Source: Stygiobacter sp. RIFOXYC2_FULL_38_25 (GTDB lineage Bacteria; Bacteroidota; Ignavibacteria; Ignavibacteriales; Melioribacteraceae). Taken from it: a DNA stretch of 64,000 bases. Each line of letters starts with the position of its first letter. The stretch's first letter is position 1. Below are positions 1 to 9,578 of the stretch, one piece after another. The notes under the pieces are model-generated. The model was given only the letters and a program-made list of their open reading frames with translations. It was not told the DNA's origin and did not search any database. A program made the position numbers and the translations under genes. The stretch covers positions 372,001-436,000 of the forward strand of contig MHAZ01000017.1 of the NCBI GenBank assembly GCA_001803165.1, in the 5' to 3' direction.

Positions 1-670
1 CGGCGGTAAATCAGCAGCAATGATTGAAGTGAATTGCGAAACTGATTTCGTAGCCAAGAATGATGATTTCTTAAACTTTGCAAATTTGGCTTTGGAAGCT
101 TTAGTTGCTAACAAACCTGAGAACGTTGAAGCGTTAATGGCATTATCAGTAAATGGTAAAAACCTAGCTGATGAATTAAACGCATTAATTGGTAAGATTG
201 GCGAGAAGATTGAAGTTTCCCGCTTCACTATTGAAACAGCAAGCAACGGTGTTATTGTAGATTACATTCACCACGGAAGCAAACTCGGTGTTCTTATTTC
301 TGCCGATAATGTTTCTGCTGAAAAAGCTGCCGACTTTACACCAATGCTTAAGGATTTTGCAATGCAGGTTGCAGCAATGAGACCAATTTCCATCTACCGC
401 GATGAAGTTGACAAAACTTTAATCGAGAAAGAATTGGAAATCTATAAAGAGTTAGCACGTAAAGAGGGCAAGCCGGAACAAATCTTAGAAAAGATTGCTA
501 CTGGTAAGCTTAACAAATATTATGAGGAAAACTGCTTGTATGAGCAAGTTTTTGTTAAGGACAATTCAAAGAAAGTTTCTTCTCTCGTTGATGAGTTCAA
601 CCAAAAAAATGGAACGCAGGCAAAGTTAGTCCAGTTCAAACGTTTTCATCTTAGTGATGAAAAGAAGTAA
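1..670 (+). CDS. tsf: Elongation factor Ts, C-terminal part (5' end outside window)
   Basis: Guanine-nucleotide exchange factor that recycles EF-Tu in translation elongation. The frame is open from base 2, so the N-terminal UBA-like domain lies outside the window. What is visible starts just before the family signature around 'EVNCETDFVAKN', followed by the dimerisation core. The segment 'HHGSKLGVLI' fits the conserved G-K-x-G-V-L element of EF-Ts. The fragment covers roughly 220 residues up to the stop at 668-670. pyrH and frr follow on the same strand, which is the common bacterial order rpsB-tsf-pyrH-frr. A strong terminator lies directly downstream, so pyrH-frr may also have a separate promoter or depend on read-through. 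Identification is very secure; the partial status is due to the window edge. Confidence 0.97.
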   Translation, partial: GGKSAAMIEVNCETDFVAKNDDFLNFANLALEALVANKPENVEALMALSVNGKNLADELNALIGKIGEKIEVSRFTIETASNGVIVDYIHHGSKLGVLISADNVSAEKAADFTPMLKDFAMQVAAMRPISIYRDEVDKTLIEKELEIYKELARKEGKPEQILEKIATGKLNKYYEENCLYEQVFVKDNSKKVSSLVDEFNQKNGTQAKLVQFKRFHLSDEKK

Positions 671-679
671 AACGCGGAA

Positions 680-711
680 AGGTCTTATTTCACAATAAGA
701 CCTTTTTTTTT
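680..711 (+). terminator. Rho-independent terminator after tsf
   Basis: A 10-bp perfect stem (AGGTCTTATT at 681-690 pairing with AATAAGACCT at 695-704) has a 4-base loop and is followed by an uninterrupted T run to 711. It sits 10 bases after the tsf stop and 15 bases before the pyrH start, so it separates the two transcriptionally, at least in part. Confidence 0.9.
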
Positions 712-725
712 ATATTGGAATAGTT

Positions 726-1463
726 ATGAATAATAATCTTAAGTACAAAAGAATATTACTAAAGCTTTCGGGCGAATCTCTTGCCGGTGAAGGTGAATTT
801 GGTATTGATCCGCAGATTCTAACTTTCTTTGCTAAAGAGATAAAGAAAATTCATGAGCTTGGGGTGCAAGTAGGTATAGTTATTGGCGGCGGAAATATTT
901 ATCGCGGGTTAAATGCTAGCGGACAAGGTATTGACCGGGTAACCGGCGACCAAATGGGAATGCTTGCAACGATGATTAATTCTTTGGCTCTTCAGAATAC
1001 TTTGGAAAATAACGGAATGTACACCCGCCTTATGACTGCAATTGATATGAGCGCTATTGCCGAGCCTTACATTCGCCGCAGAGCAATCCGCCATCTCGAA
1101 AAAAAGAGAATTGTAATTTTTGGCGCCGGAACAGGACATCCATACTTCAGTACAGATACAGCCGCTTCTTTACGTGCGGTTGAAATTGAAGCCGACGCAA
1201 TTATAAAAGGCACACGAGTAGATGGCGTTTATAATGAAGATCCGGAAAAAAATCCGGATGCTATTATGTTTAACGAGATTTCTTATTTGGATGTACTTCA
1301 GAAAAACTTACGCGTTATGGATATGACTGCCATTTCGCTATGCAAAGAGAATAATTTGCCAATCATTGTTTTTAATATGGATAAACCGGATAATTTGCTA
1401 AAGCTTGTAACCGGACAAAGTATTGGAACTTCAGTTGGAAATTTTGCAGAAAGTAAGAATTAA
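726..1463 (+). CDS. pyrH: UMP kinase (uridylate kinase)
   Basis: Phosphorylates UMP to UDP with ATP in pyrimidine nucleotide synthesis; a cytoplasmic enzyme of the amino-acid-kinase fold. At 245 residues it has the normal PyrH length. The N-terminal '[20 protein letters not shown]' and the glycine-rich '[10 protein letters not shown]' are the phosphate-binding elements. '[20 protein letters not shown]' and '[15 protein letters not shown]' are PyrH signatures, and '[19 protein letters not shown]' is the typical ATP-site segment. It lies between tsf and frr. No strong Shine-Dalgarno sequence is visible upstream of 726, but no nearer start preserves the conserved N-terminus. Confidence 0.97.
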   Translation: MNNNLKYKRILLKLSGESLAGEGEFGIDPQILTFFAKEIKKIHELGVQVGIVIGGGNIYRGLNASGQGIDRVTGDQMGMLATMINSLALQNTLENNGMYTRLMTAIDMSAIAEPYIRRRAIRHLEKKRIVIFGAGTGHPYFSTDTAASLRAVEIEADAIIKGTRVDGVYNEDPEKNPDAIMFNEISYLDVLQKNLRVMDMTAISLCKENNLPIIVFNMDKPDNLLKLVTGQSIGTSVGNFAESKN

Positions 1464-1480
1464 TCTACGAGGACACTATA

Positions 1481-2038
1481 ATGAACAACGAACAAATTAA
1501 AGATGCTAGACAAAGGATGGATAAAACCGTCGAAGCATTTAGAAATGAAATTGCAAAAATTAGAACAGGTAAAGCTACAACCGCTCTTTTAGATGGAATT
1601 AAAGTTGATTATTACGGCACTATGAGTCCGCTGAGCCAAGTAGGGAACGTTAGCGTTCTTGATACTCACACCTTAGCAATTACACCGTGGGATAAATCAA
1701 TGATACAGCTCATTGATAAAGCTATTCTTGCTTCCGGACTTGGCTTAAATCCTATTAGCGATGGAACAAACATTAAAATTCCAATTCCACCGTTAAATGA
1801 GGAACGTAGAAAAGAATTTGTAAAACTTGTTAAAAAGTTTGGCGAGGAATCAAAAGTTGCACTGCGCAATGTCCGCCGCGATGCAAACGATCACTTGAAG
1901 AAGCAAGAGAAAGATAAGAAGATGACGGAAGATGAATTGAAAGAAGCCGAAAAGGAAACACAAAAACTTACGGATGAACACATTGTAAAAATTGATGAGA
2001 TTATTAAGCACAAAGAAAAAGAAATTATGGAAGTCTAA
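1481..2038 (+). CDS. frr: Ribosome recycling factor
   Basis: Acts with EF-G to split post-termination ribosomes. The 185-residue length is exactly that of the family. The N-terminal helix with 'RTGKATTALLDGIKVDYYG' and the beta-domain 'MSPLSQVGNVSVLDTHTLAI' are RRF signatures. The segment 'LNEERRKEFVKLVKKFGEESKVALRNVRRDAND' region is the conserved hinge and C-terminal helix. 'GAGGA' at 1468-1472 provides a ribosome binding site about 8 bases before the ATG. It lies 17 bases after pyrH and ends the translation operon at a terminator. Confidence 0.97.
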   Translation: MNNEQIKDARQRMDKTVEAFRNEIAKIRTGKATTALLDGIKVDYYGTMSPLSQVGNVSVLDTHTLAITPWDKSMIQLIDKAILASGLGLNPISDGTNIKIPIPPLNEERRKEFVKLVKKFGEESKVALRNVRRDANDHLKKQEKDKKMTEDELKEAEKETQKLTDEHIVKIDEIIKHKEKEIMEV

Positions 2039-2070
2039 TTGACGATAAGCAGTAAGCTGATGAAGAATTT

Positions 2071-2109
2071 AAGCCCCAATTCGTTTGTTCGGATTGGGGT
2101 TTTGTTTTT
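2071..2109 (+). terminator. Rho-independent terminator after frr
   Basis: CCCCAATTCG (2074-2083) pairs with CGGATTGGGG (2090-2099) through one G-U pair. A 6-base loop separates the arms and a T-rich tail follows. It lies 33 bases after the frr stop and closes the tsf-pyrH-frr unit. Confidence 0.88.
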
Positions 2110-2668
2110 AGATTATCCTTTTATCAAGTATCCGGTATCAAGGAATTTTTAGATTCTTCTGAATAATATATTTAGAGAAATAGATTTTCTAAGTATTTTT
2201 TGAAAAATGATCTTGTGTATTAGCAAAAATTAGTTTTTTGAAAATGTGTTGTCTGTTCAATTGAATCGCATATAGACTTATCAAGCAGAAATTACTCACT
2301 AAGGGTTAAATTCCCCGTTGCTGCGGCGGGGAGCTTCATTTCAAAAGTTTTTTAAATTCTTAAGAATATTTCATAGGTTTCTAATAACTTAGAGTTCAAG
2401 TTATTGAAAATAATATATTTATTTCTTCTCCTTTCAATATCTGTTTTAGAACAAACTAAGTTGGCACTAATTTAAACACCGATACCTGTCTAACGAGCGA
2501 ATAAGTTTTGGAGGTTAATAAAGATAATAATATAACTTGCGTTTCAAGCGTAACACCTATTTTGTTATGTATTTGTAGTTGATATAGTGGAGTCTTAGTT
2601 GGTTCATTTAGCACAGCAGAATTCAAAAACCTAAAAAATATTTTATAATACTTTCTGGAAAACGCGAT
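2110..2668. other. Noncoding gap of about 560 bases with one REP-like hairpin
   Basis: No credible reading frame, tRNA or other RNA gene was recognised here. The one distinct structure is the CCCCG...CGGGG hairpin listed separately. The sequence just before 2669 has no recognisable promoter or strong ribosome binding site for the next gene. Confidence 0.6.
2306..2342. repeat. REP-like palindrome (CCCCG...CGGGG)
   Basis: A short hairpin (CCCCG at 2313-2317, CGGGG at 2327-2331) with internal GC-rich bases is flanked by 'TTAAATT' on the left and 'AGCTTCATTT' on the right. The layout of a GC-rich hairpin with fixed A/T-rich flanks resembles palindromes mobilised by REP-associated Y1 transposases (RAYT/TnpA_REP). 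No such transposase is in the window. Only one copy is clearly visible here, so family membership is inference. Confidence 0.4.
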
Positions 2669-3544
2669 ATGAAAACAATTCTATTAATATTTATTCTTTT
2701 TACACATGCTAGCGGACAGCAATATACAATAGACTTCGACGGAGAAAAGAATATAGGTCGTAAAGGAAAAGTTAAATATGAGATAGAGCTAATTGATTCT
2801 ACATCGGTCTATGCGAATGATTCTCTTGTTAATAAAGTCCATCATCAAAAGTTGATTAAAACATCTGGGCTAATTGAAAACCTAAAATCAACAAATAACG
2901 GTAAAGAAATCGAATATAAATATGTTGTTGATTATTTTAATGTTGATAATGCAACCGATAAAATAAATCTATTCCCCAAAGGAACTGAAATTAATTTCGG
3001 AATCAATGATAAAAATGAAATGATTTATAAAGTAAAAAATAAATCTTTAAGTGAGAAAGAAATAGAAATTTTAAGTAAAGTATTTGAAATTCGTGATCCT
3101 AAAATGCCCTCAGAAAATGAACTTTTTGGTCCCCAAAAACCAGTTTCCGTTGGGGAGTCTTGGAAAATTGATAGTGCGAAATACGTTTCTACTTTCGAGA
3201 AAGACGGGAGTGTTGACATATCTAATCTAAAAATAACTGGTGTGTTTAAACTTGATGCATTAGAAAGGTTTAATGATAAACAATGCCTAAAAGTAGTAGG
3301 AGCTATAAAAATTGAAGGAATATATCCTGCCGAACCATTACAGTTTTCTGAGATAAGTTCAAATACAACATACAATTATATTGTATTCCTTCCCGTTGAT
3401 AAACCAAATCGAAGATTAAGTGATTCTTTTACTATTAATATTTCTCAAATAGCTAAAGGAAAGGTAACTGAGAATGGGAAAGAATATCTCGTTGAGGGTG
3501 TTAATACAATTATTCAAAGAACTAAACGGATATTCTCATATTAA
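2669..3544 (+). CDS. Hypothetical secreted protein
   Basis: I do not recognise this 291-residue protein. It begins with a short hydrophobic signal peptide (MKTILLIFILFTHASG, probable cleavage near residue 16). The mature part is predicted to be beta-rich, alternating lysine-rich and hydrophobic strands, with 'FGPQKPVSVGESWKIDS' in the middle. That phrase resembles the 'P..pVkvGdsW' segment in secreted bacterial proteins such as the DUF6263-like group, but the assignment is weak. No lipobox cysteine is seen. It stands alone between two long noncoding stretches with no operon partner, and its codon use is A/T-rich. It could be an accessory gene. Confidence 0.6.
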   Translation: MKTILLIFILFTHASGQQYTIDFDGEKNIGRKGKVKYEIELIDSTSVYANDSLVNKVHHQKLIKTSGLIENLKSTNNGKEIEYKYVVDYFNVDNATDKINLFPKGTEINFGINDKNEMIYKVKNKSLSEKEIEILSKVFEIRDPKMPSENELFGPQKPVSVGESWKIDSAKYVSTFEKDGSVDISNLKITGVFKLDALERFNDKQCLKVVGAIKIEGIYPAEPLQFSEISSNTTYNYIVFLPVDKPNRRLSDSFTINISQIAKGKVTENGKEYLVEGVNTIIQRTKRIFSY

Positions 3545-4118
3545 CAGAATTTCTTTTTGAGTATTTAATCTATAAAAAACCGAAAGCATTAATTGGATAA
3601 TTTCAATATTGTTTTTACTTACATAAAGAGCTGTAGTCCAATCAGTAGTGAAATTAAAATAAGAGTAGTGTTAACAAAATTTGGCTCTCGGTTTTGTAAA
3701 TAACTCTTTAGCATGTAATGCTTTCTCAATATTTCCGCTAACTTGAGTGCAGATATCCTTGTTAATGGTTACTTAACGCCTAAGGAGCTATTGTTAGCCA
3801 AATAAAATAAAGTTCACAGTGTATAGCATAGATTTTTATTGGAGTTGATTTGATATTATATTTCTTTTAAGTTGCAACAAAACAGCGGGCGGTTAATGTT
3901 TCTACAATTCCTTATTAATACTTCTAATATTGTTTTCCTTATACCGATAGATGCTATCCAAATCAAACCAATTTTTCATGAATCATTTATAAAAACAATT
4001 ATATGACTTTTCACAGAAGCAGCTGGAAACTAATCCCACGAATTATTACAACCGTAATTCTGCCAAGAATAACTTTATGCTGAATGCCAAACTTATTATT
4101 CAAAATAGAGATCATAAA
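3545..4118. other. Noncoding gap of about 570 bases
   Basis: No gene or RNA was recognised. TTAACGCC (3773-3780) and GGCGGTTAA (3888-3896) form an imperfect inverted pair with one extra G, 107 bases apart. This is reminiscent of integron attC outer arms but too short to stand alone. A possible ATG at 4077 would extend the next gene but gives no signal peptide. Confidence 0.5.
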
Positions 4119-7100
4119 ATGAAAACCAACATCATTAGAGTAATTTATTTTTCAACTTTGCTATTCATCATTTCCTGTGGCTCCCAAAACACCGTTAAGG
4201 TTATAAGTTTTGATCCGGTTGGTGAGGTAAAAAGTCTTACAACATTCTCGGTAGAATTTACAGACGAACTTGCCCCGACAGATACTTTAAATCTATGGTT
4301 AGATGACGAATTCATACAATTCGAACCAAAGATAGTTGGTAAGTTCAAATGGACTTCTCCAACCACTCTAATGTTCTCGCCGGATATCCCGCTTCAGCCA
4401 ATCCAAAGTTATACTGCTCGAATTACCAACAAAGTGTTATTCAACAAAAAGGTAGAACTTGATCAAGATTCATATCAATTCAACACTTCCAAATTCAGTG
4501 CTACTAAAGCTGAGTTTTTCTGGGCTCATATTCCAAACGAAAAATTCAAAGTGAATGTGAAAGCAAATTTGTTTTTCAATTATGATGTTAATCCCGGCAT
4601 GCTAAAAGACTTTCTGAAAATTGAAAGAGAAGGAACAGAGATTAAAGATTTTCAAATTGCTTCGGAAGAAGCATCAAACATAATTGCAATTAGTATAGGC
4701 AACATCGAACAGTCCAACGAAGATCAAGAATACACTATTACGGTCAAGCGAGGGTTACTGTCGGTTGCAGGCAAAGAAGCTACTGTAGAGGACAAAGAAT
4801 TTGATTATGAACTTCCTCCTATTACTCAACTTGCAATTTATGGTGTTACAGCGGGTTTCGATGGACTTAAAGGATGGATTGAAGTTTCAACTTCGCAGAT
4901 GGTTGATGAAAAACGAATTAGGGAATTTGTAAATGTAGACAAGATGAAAAATGCTGCATTCTTTGTTGCCGAAAATACTTTTAGAATTGAGGGAGATATT
5001 GATGTAACCCAAAGCGTCAATCTAAAAATAAAAAAGGGATTGCCTGGATTATATGGCGGTGAATTGGAAAATGAATATGAGCAAGAAGTTAGCTTCGTAA
5101 ATCTTAATTCATCTATAAGTTTTGCTGATAAAAGCGGCAAGTATTTAATGCTAACCGGTCAACGTAATCTGATGGTAAACGCTGTAAATGTTCCGGGCGT
5201 GGATATCGAAGTTTCTCACGTGTTCAAAAACAATATCATCCATTTCCTTAATCAGTACGGCAATTACTACCAGGGCGAAGAAGATTATTATTACGATTCT
5301 TACTATGATGATCAACAAATGGAAAAGTATGGTAGAAGTATTTTAAGGCAATCGATAAACATCAGTAACAAGACAAACTGGCTTGAGAAGTTCACAGTAA
5401 ACCTTGATCAAATTTACACCAGGAAGCTGAAAGGTGTATTCGTTGCTCAGGTAAGATCAACTGAAGAGAGATGGGTTTATGGGTCTAAACTTGTAGCGCT
5501 AACCGATCTTGGAATCATAGCAAAGAGATCGGAAAGTGAATTGTTGGTTTTTGTAAACTCAATTTCTTCGGCAACTCCGGTAGAAGGTGTTGAAATCAGT
5601 TTAATATCCTCAAACAATCAAACTCTGCTCAGCGGAAAGACAAACTCCGATGGTGTTGTAAAATTTCAAGCGATTGAAGATAATTTGAAGGACTTTACAC
5701 CGCGAGTTATTACCGCAGAGAAAGGAGATGACTTCAATTACATCGATCTGCACGAAACGATGATTGAAACATCAAGATTTGATGTGGGAGGACAAACAAC
5801 TTTTTCATCCGGCTTAAAAACATTTTTATATGGCGATAGAAATCTTTACCGTCCCGGAGAGCTTATCAATATAACTGGAATTGTACGCGATGACGATACT
5901 AAGCCGGTTAAGGAAGTCCCGGTAATTATTAAAGTCATTTCCCCTACCGGAAAAATCTTTGATGAGTACAAAAAGAATTTAAATAAAGAAGGTTCCTTCG
6001 AAATTAATTTTTCAATTCCGGGTTACGCTATAACCGGTGAATACCGAGCTGAGGTTTATACCGGCTCCGGCTCATTAATCGGCACATACAGTTTTAGCGT
6101 TGAAGATTTTGTCCCCGATAAAATTCGTGTTAAGCTAGAAAACGAAAAGAAGATTGCTTCCATTGGTGAAACTGTTAAGATTGGCGTGGATGCCGAATAT
6201 TTATTTGGCGCAAAAGCTTCCGGATTAAGATATGAAGTTAGCATTCAGCTTAAACACAGATCATTCGTGAGCACAAAATATCCCTCGTTCGATTTTGCCA
6301 ACTCCAATATGCAAAACAGTAACCTTCAAGCAACTTTTGTTGATGGTAAACTTGATGATAAGGGAAAAGCTGAAATCAGTTACACTGTCCCAAGCACTTT
6401 GGTTTCCAGCGGAAAAGTTGCAGTCTATGCCTTTGTAAGTGTTTTTGATCTTTCAGGAAGAACTGTAAACCGAATGACGACTTTCGATGTCTTTCCGCAA
6501 AAGTATTATATCGGTATAAAATCTCCCGGCTATTACTTTTCTACGAATGACAATATTAATTTTAAGCTGATCGCGCTAGACAAAAATGAAAATACAGCTA
6601 CCGGGTTTAATGCAATAGTAAAACTTATACGGCTTGATTGGCAAACAGTTCTGAAGAAAGATAACTCGAACAGATTCTACTATGCTTCGGAGAAAAAGGA
6701 AGTAAACGTTTGGGAAAAAGATGTTGATCTTTCCGGCGGAGAAAAAAACATTCCGGTGCTTTTAACACAAAGCGGAGAATATGAACTGCGTGTTTACAGA
6801 AAGGGGGAAACCAGTTATCAGAGAAAAGAATTCTATGCTTACGGATGGGGTTCTTCTACCGCATCTTCATTCGAAGTAAACAAAGAAGGAAGAGTTGAAA
6901 TTGTTCTTGATAAGCAGTCGTATGAACCGGGCGAAAGCGCAAAAATACTTTTCACAGCTCCGTTTGCCGGAAGAATGTTAATTACATTTGAAAGAAATGG
7001 TGTTTATGAATACAAATATGTTGAAGTAAAGGAAAGATCAACTGAACTTGTAATTCCAATAAAGGAAAAATTTATCCCCAACGTGTATGTTACTGCTACT

Positions 7101-9512
7101 CTTTTCAAAAAACATACTGTACAAACTTCCACCCCATTTTTTGTGGGACACGGGTATGCTTCACTGAAGGTCGAAAAGAAAAATCTGAGGCTTCCGATCA
7201 CAATTGAAGCGCCTCAAAAAATTAAACCAAACACAAAGACGGAAGTAACTGTAACGGCTGGCGCCGAAAGTGATATCTATGTAACACTAGCCGCTGTTGA
7301 TGAAGGAATTCTACAAATAAAAAATTACTTAACGCCGGATCCTTATGGATTTATGTATGCCAAGCGCGCGCTTGGTGTAACGAGCTATGATTTGTATAAA
7401 CTTCTATTGCCGGAAATTATGGCAATAAAATCATCTCCTGGCGGCGATCAGCTTGCTGCACAACTTCAGAAAAGAAGTAATCCTATTACTACCAAGCGTT
7501 ATAACTTGATTTCGATTTGGAGTGGAATTAGAAAAACTGATGCCAGCGGTCGCGTTAAAATCCCGTTAAATATTCCGCAGTTTAATGGCGAAGTAAGATT
7601 GATGGCAATAGCGTATAGCCAAAACCGTTTTGGATCAGCCGAATCTAAAATGAAAGTAGCCGATGATTTGATTGCTGAACCGCAGATACCCCGCTTTCTT
7701 GCACCGAATGACTCACTGGTTATGCCGGTTACACTTATCAATACGACTAACAAAGCCGGAACAGTTAATGTAAGCGTAAATGTTGAGGGCCCGATTAAAG
7801 TAGTCTCTTCAAAAAGTCAGAGCGCAACTATACCGGCGAATTCAACTTTTGTAGTAAATTTTGCGCTATCAACATGGAATGAACTAGGAGTAGGAAAAAT
7901 ACTTCTAGAGACTTCCGGCTTTGCAAAAATTAAGGATGCGTTTAATATTGCTGTACGACCGGTCTCTCCTTTTGCCACTGAATCTAACGCCGGTTCCATT
8001 AAGGGTGGACAAGAAATAAAGGTTGATATTCCGAACAATTATGTGAGCGGAACAAAATCGACGCAGTTAATTATCAGCAAATTCCCGGCAATTCAATTTG
8101 CAAAACATCTAAAATACCTTGTAGGTTATCCGCACGGATGTGTTGAGCAAACTGTATCGAAGCTATTTCCGCAACTGTATTTCGAAGACCTAGCAAAGCT
8201 TGTTGCGCCGCAGTATTTCAAAACAAATAACCCGGTTTATTTTGTTAAGGAAGGAATTAAGAAGCTCGAATCTATGCAGCTTTATGACGGCTCTCTTTCT
8301 TATTGGTCGGGTTCCGATGAAAGTAATTGGTGGGGAAGTGTTTATGCGGCTCACTTTTTAGTTGAAGCAAAGAAAACTGGTTTCAATGTATCGGAAAGCA
8401 TGCTAAGTAAACTTCTAAATTATATTTCGAAGAAAGCTAGAGAAAAAGGGACGTTTGATTATTATACTTATTACAACAATTCGCGCAGCGTTACTAAAGT
8501 CTCATACAAAGAAATTCCATACTCACTTTATATTTTGGCTCTTGCCGGTAAAGGTGATATTTCGACAATGAATTATTACAAAACCAGACCGGAACTTCTT
8601 TCGAATGATTGTAAATATTTGCTGGCCGGTTCATATGCATTAATGGACAAGTGGGATTCGTATTATGAAACGCTGCCTTCAAATTATAAAGCAGAGAAAA
8701 ACGGAAGGTCATCGGGCGGTTCGTTCGATTCCGAAGCGCGTGCAAACGCTCTTATGCTAAATGTTCTGCTTGAAGTAGAGCCGAACAACAAGCAAATCCC
8801 TTATATAATAAAACACTTATCTCAAATGATGAACCAGATTTACACAACGCAAGAAAGGGCTTTTACTTTTGTTGGATTAGGCAAAGCAGCTAGAATTGCT
8901 GCTATGTCTGATGTAAAGATTGATGTAGTAGCTGATGGAAAAGTAATTGGGACAACCGACGGTAAAGACATCACTCTGAAAATAGATAACAGTTATAAAT
9001 CTCTTGTCTTGAAATCTCAAGGGCATGGGGAGATTTTCTATTTCCTAAATACAGAAGGTGTTAGTACCGGAAATCTAAAAGAATCTGATTCTAGAATGTC
9101 TGTTAGAAGAAAGTATATTGATTTCAGAACCGGCAACCAAATAACAAATGGAAAGTTCTCGCAAGGGCAGCTAATTGTCTGTGAGATTACCCTCTCCGGA
9201 AAAGATAATTCTGCATACAATGTGGCAATTACAGATTTAATTCCATCGGGATTTGAAATTGAAAACCCGCGCCTTTCAACTTCTGCTGAATTGCAAAGTT
9301 ATAAGAGCACAATGAACATACAGTACATGGATATTCGAGACGACAGATTGATTTTATTCACAAATTTACCGTGGAATAAACCGCAGGTGTTCTATTATAT
9401 GCTTCGTGTTGTAAACAAAGGGCGTTTTAATTTGCCGGTAATTAACGCAGAAGCGATGTACGATCCGGAGTTTAATTCGACAAACGGAAGAGGAACTGTG
9501 AGAGTCTACTAA
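4119..9512 (+). CDS. Bacterial alpha-2-macroglobulin family lipoprotein (thioester type)
   Basis: A large periplasmic protease-trapping protein thought to protect the envelope when the wall is breached. I place the start at 4119, not 4077, because the resulting N-terminus is a lipoprotein signal with lipobox 'LLFIISC'. The mature protein would be about 1,780 residues, typical of the family. The order fits bacterial A2M: N-terminal MG domains; an MG2-like region 'KTFLYGDRNLYRPGE' near residue 590; the bait region and A2M domain ('LISIWSGIRKTDASGRVKIPL'); then the thioester motif CVEQ at residue 1341 (codon at 8139) within 'YPHGCVEQTVSKLFPQLY'. The alpha-helical thioester domain ('SLSYWSGSDESNWWGSVYA') and a C-terminal receptor-like domain follow. 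The thioester Cys and Gln are intact, so covalent trapping should be possible. pbpC starts 66 bases downstream, the classic yfhM-pbpC pairing. Confidence 0.93.
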   Translation: MKTNIIRVIYFSTLLFIISCGSQNTVKVISFDPVGEVKSLTTFSVEFTDELAPTDTLNLWLDDEFIQFEPKIVGKFKWTSPTTLMFSPDIPLQPIQSYTARITNKVLFNKKVELDQDSYQFNTSKFSATKAEFFWAHIPNEKFKVNVKANLFFNYDVNPGMLKDFLKIEREGTEIKDFQIASEEASNIIAISIGNIEQSNEDQEYTITVKRGLLSVAGKEATVEDKEFDYELPPITQLAIYGVTAGFDGLKGWIEVSTSQMVDEKRIREFVNVDKMKNAAFFVAENTFRIEGDIDVTQSVNLKIKKGLPGLYGGELENEYEQEVSFVNLNSSISFADKSGKYLMLTGQRNLMVNAVNVPGVDIEVSHVFKNNIIHFLNQYGNYYQGEEDYYYDSYYDDQQMEKYGRSILRQSINISNKTNWLEKFTVNLDQIYTRKLKGVFVAQVRSTEERWVYGSKLVALTDLGIIAKRSESELLVFVNSISSATPVEGVEISLISSNNQTLLSGKTNSDGVVKFQAIEDNLKDFTPRVITAEKGDDFNYIDLHETMIETSRFDVGGQTTFSSGLKTFLYGDRNLYRPGELINITGIVRDDDTKPVKEVPVIIKVISPTGKIFDEYKKNLNKEGSFEINFSIPGYAITGEYRAEVYTGSGSLIGTYSFSVEDFVPDKIRVKLENEKKIASIGETVKIGVDAEYLFGAKASGLRYEVSIQLKHRSFVSTKYPSFDFANSNMQNSNLQATFVDGKLDDKGKAEISYTVPSTLVSSGKVAVYAFVSVFDLSGRTVNRMTTFDVFPQKYYIGIKSPGYYFSTNDNINFKLIALDKNENTATGFNAIVKLIRLDWQTVLKKDNSNRFYYASEKKEVNVWEKDVDLSGGEKNIPVLLTQSGEYELRVYRKGETSYQRKEFYAYGWGSSTASSFEVNKEGRVEIVLDKQSYEPGESAKILFTAPFAGRMLITFERNGVYEYKYVEVKERSTELVIPIKEKFIPNVYVTATLFKKHTVQTSTPFFVGHGYASLKVEKKNLRLPITIEAPQKIKPNTKTEVTVTAGAESDIYVTLAAVDEGILQIKNYLTPDPYGFMYAKRALGVTSYDLYKLLLPEIMAIKSSPGGDQLAAQLQKRSNPITTKRYNLISIWSGIRKTDASGRVKIPLNIPQFNGEVRLMAIAYSQNRFGSAESKMKVADDLIAEPQIPRFLAPNDSLVMPVTLINTTNKAGTVNVSVNVEGPIKVVSSKSQSATIPANSTFVVNFALSTWNELGVGKILLETSGFAKIKDAFNIAVRPVSPFATESNAGSIKGGQEIKVDIPNNYVSGTKSTQLIISKFPAIQFAKHLKYLVGYPHGCVEQTVSKLFPQLYFEDLAKLVAPQYFKTNNPVYFVKEGIKKLESMQLYDGSLSYWSGSDESNWWGSVYAAHFLVEAKKTGFNVSESMLSKLLNYISKKAREKGTFDYYTYYNNSRSVTKVSYKEIPYSLYILALAGKGDISTMNYYKTRPELLSNDCKYLLAGSYALMDKWDSYYETLPSNYKAEKNGRSSGGSFDSEARANALMLNVLLEVEPNNKQIPYIIKHLSQMMNQIYTTQERAFTFVGLGKAARIAAMSDVKIDVVADGKVIGTTDGKDITLKIDNSYKSLVLKSQGHGEIFYFLNTEGVSTGNLKESDSRMSVRRKYIDFRTGNQITNGKFSQGQLIVCEITLSGKDNSAYNVAITDLIPSGFEIENPRLSTSAELQSYKSTMNIQYMDIRDDRLILFTNLPWNKPQVFYYMLRVVNKGRFNLPVINAEAMYDPEFNSTNGRGTVRVY

Positions 9513-9578
9513 CGCAAAACGTGTTTGCAGATTCAGATTCAAAATGCATTCTGGTATTTATTCGTCTCAAGGAATTAG

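Noticed and set aside
3773-3896. Possible attC-like arm pair TTAACGCC / GGCGGTTAA before the alpha-2-macroglobulin gene
   Set aside because: Only 8 paired bases at long distance, no inner arms, and no cassette gene starts after it. Chance is likely.
8494-8745. Minus-strand open frames inside large plus-strand genes (here within the alpha-2-macroglobulin gene)
   Set aside because: They are shadows of the real coding strand and lack domains or ribosome binding sites.
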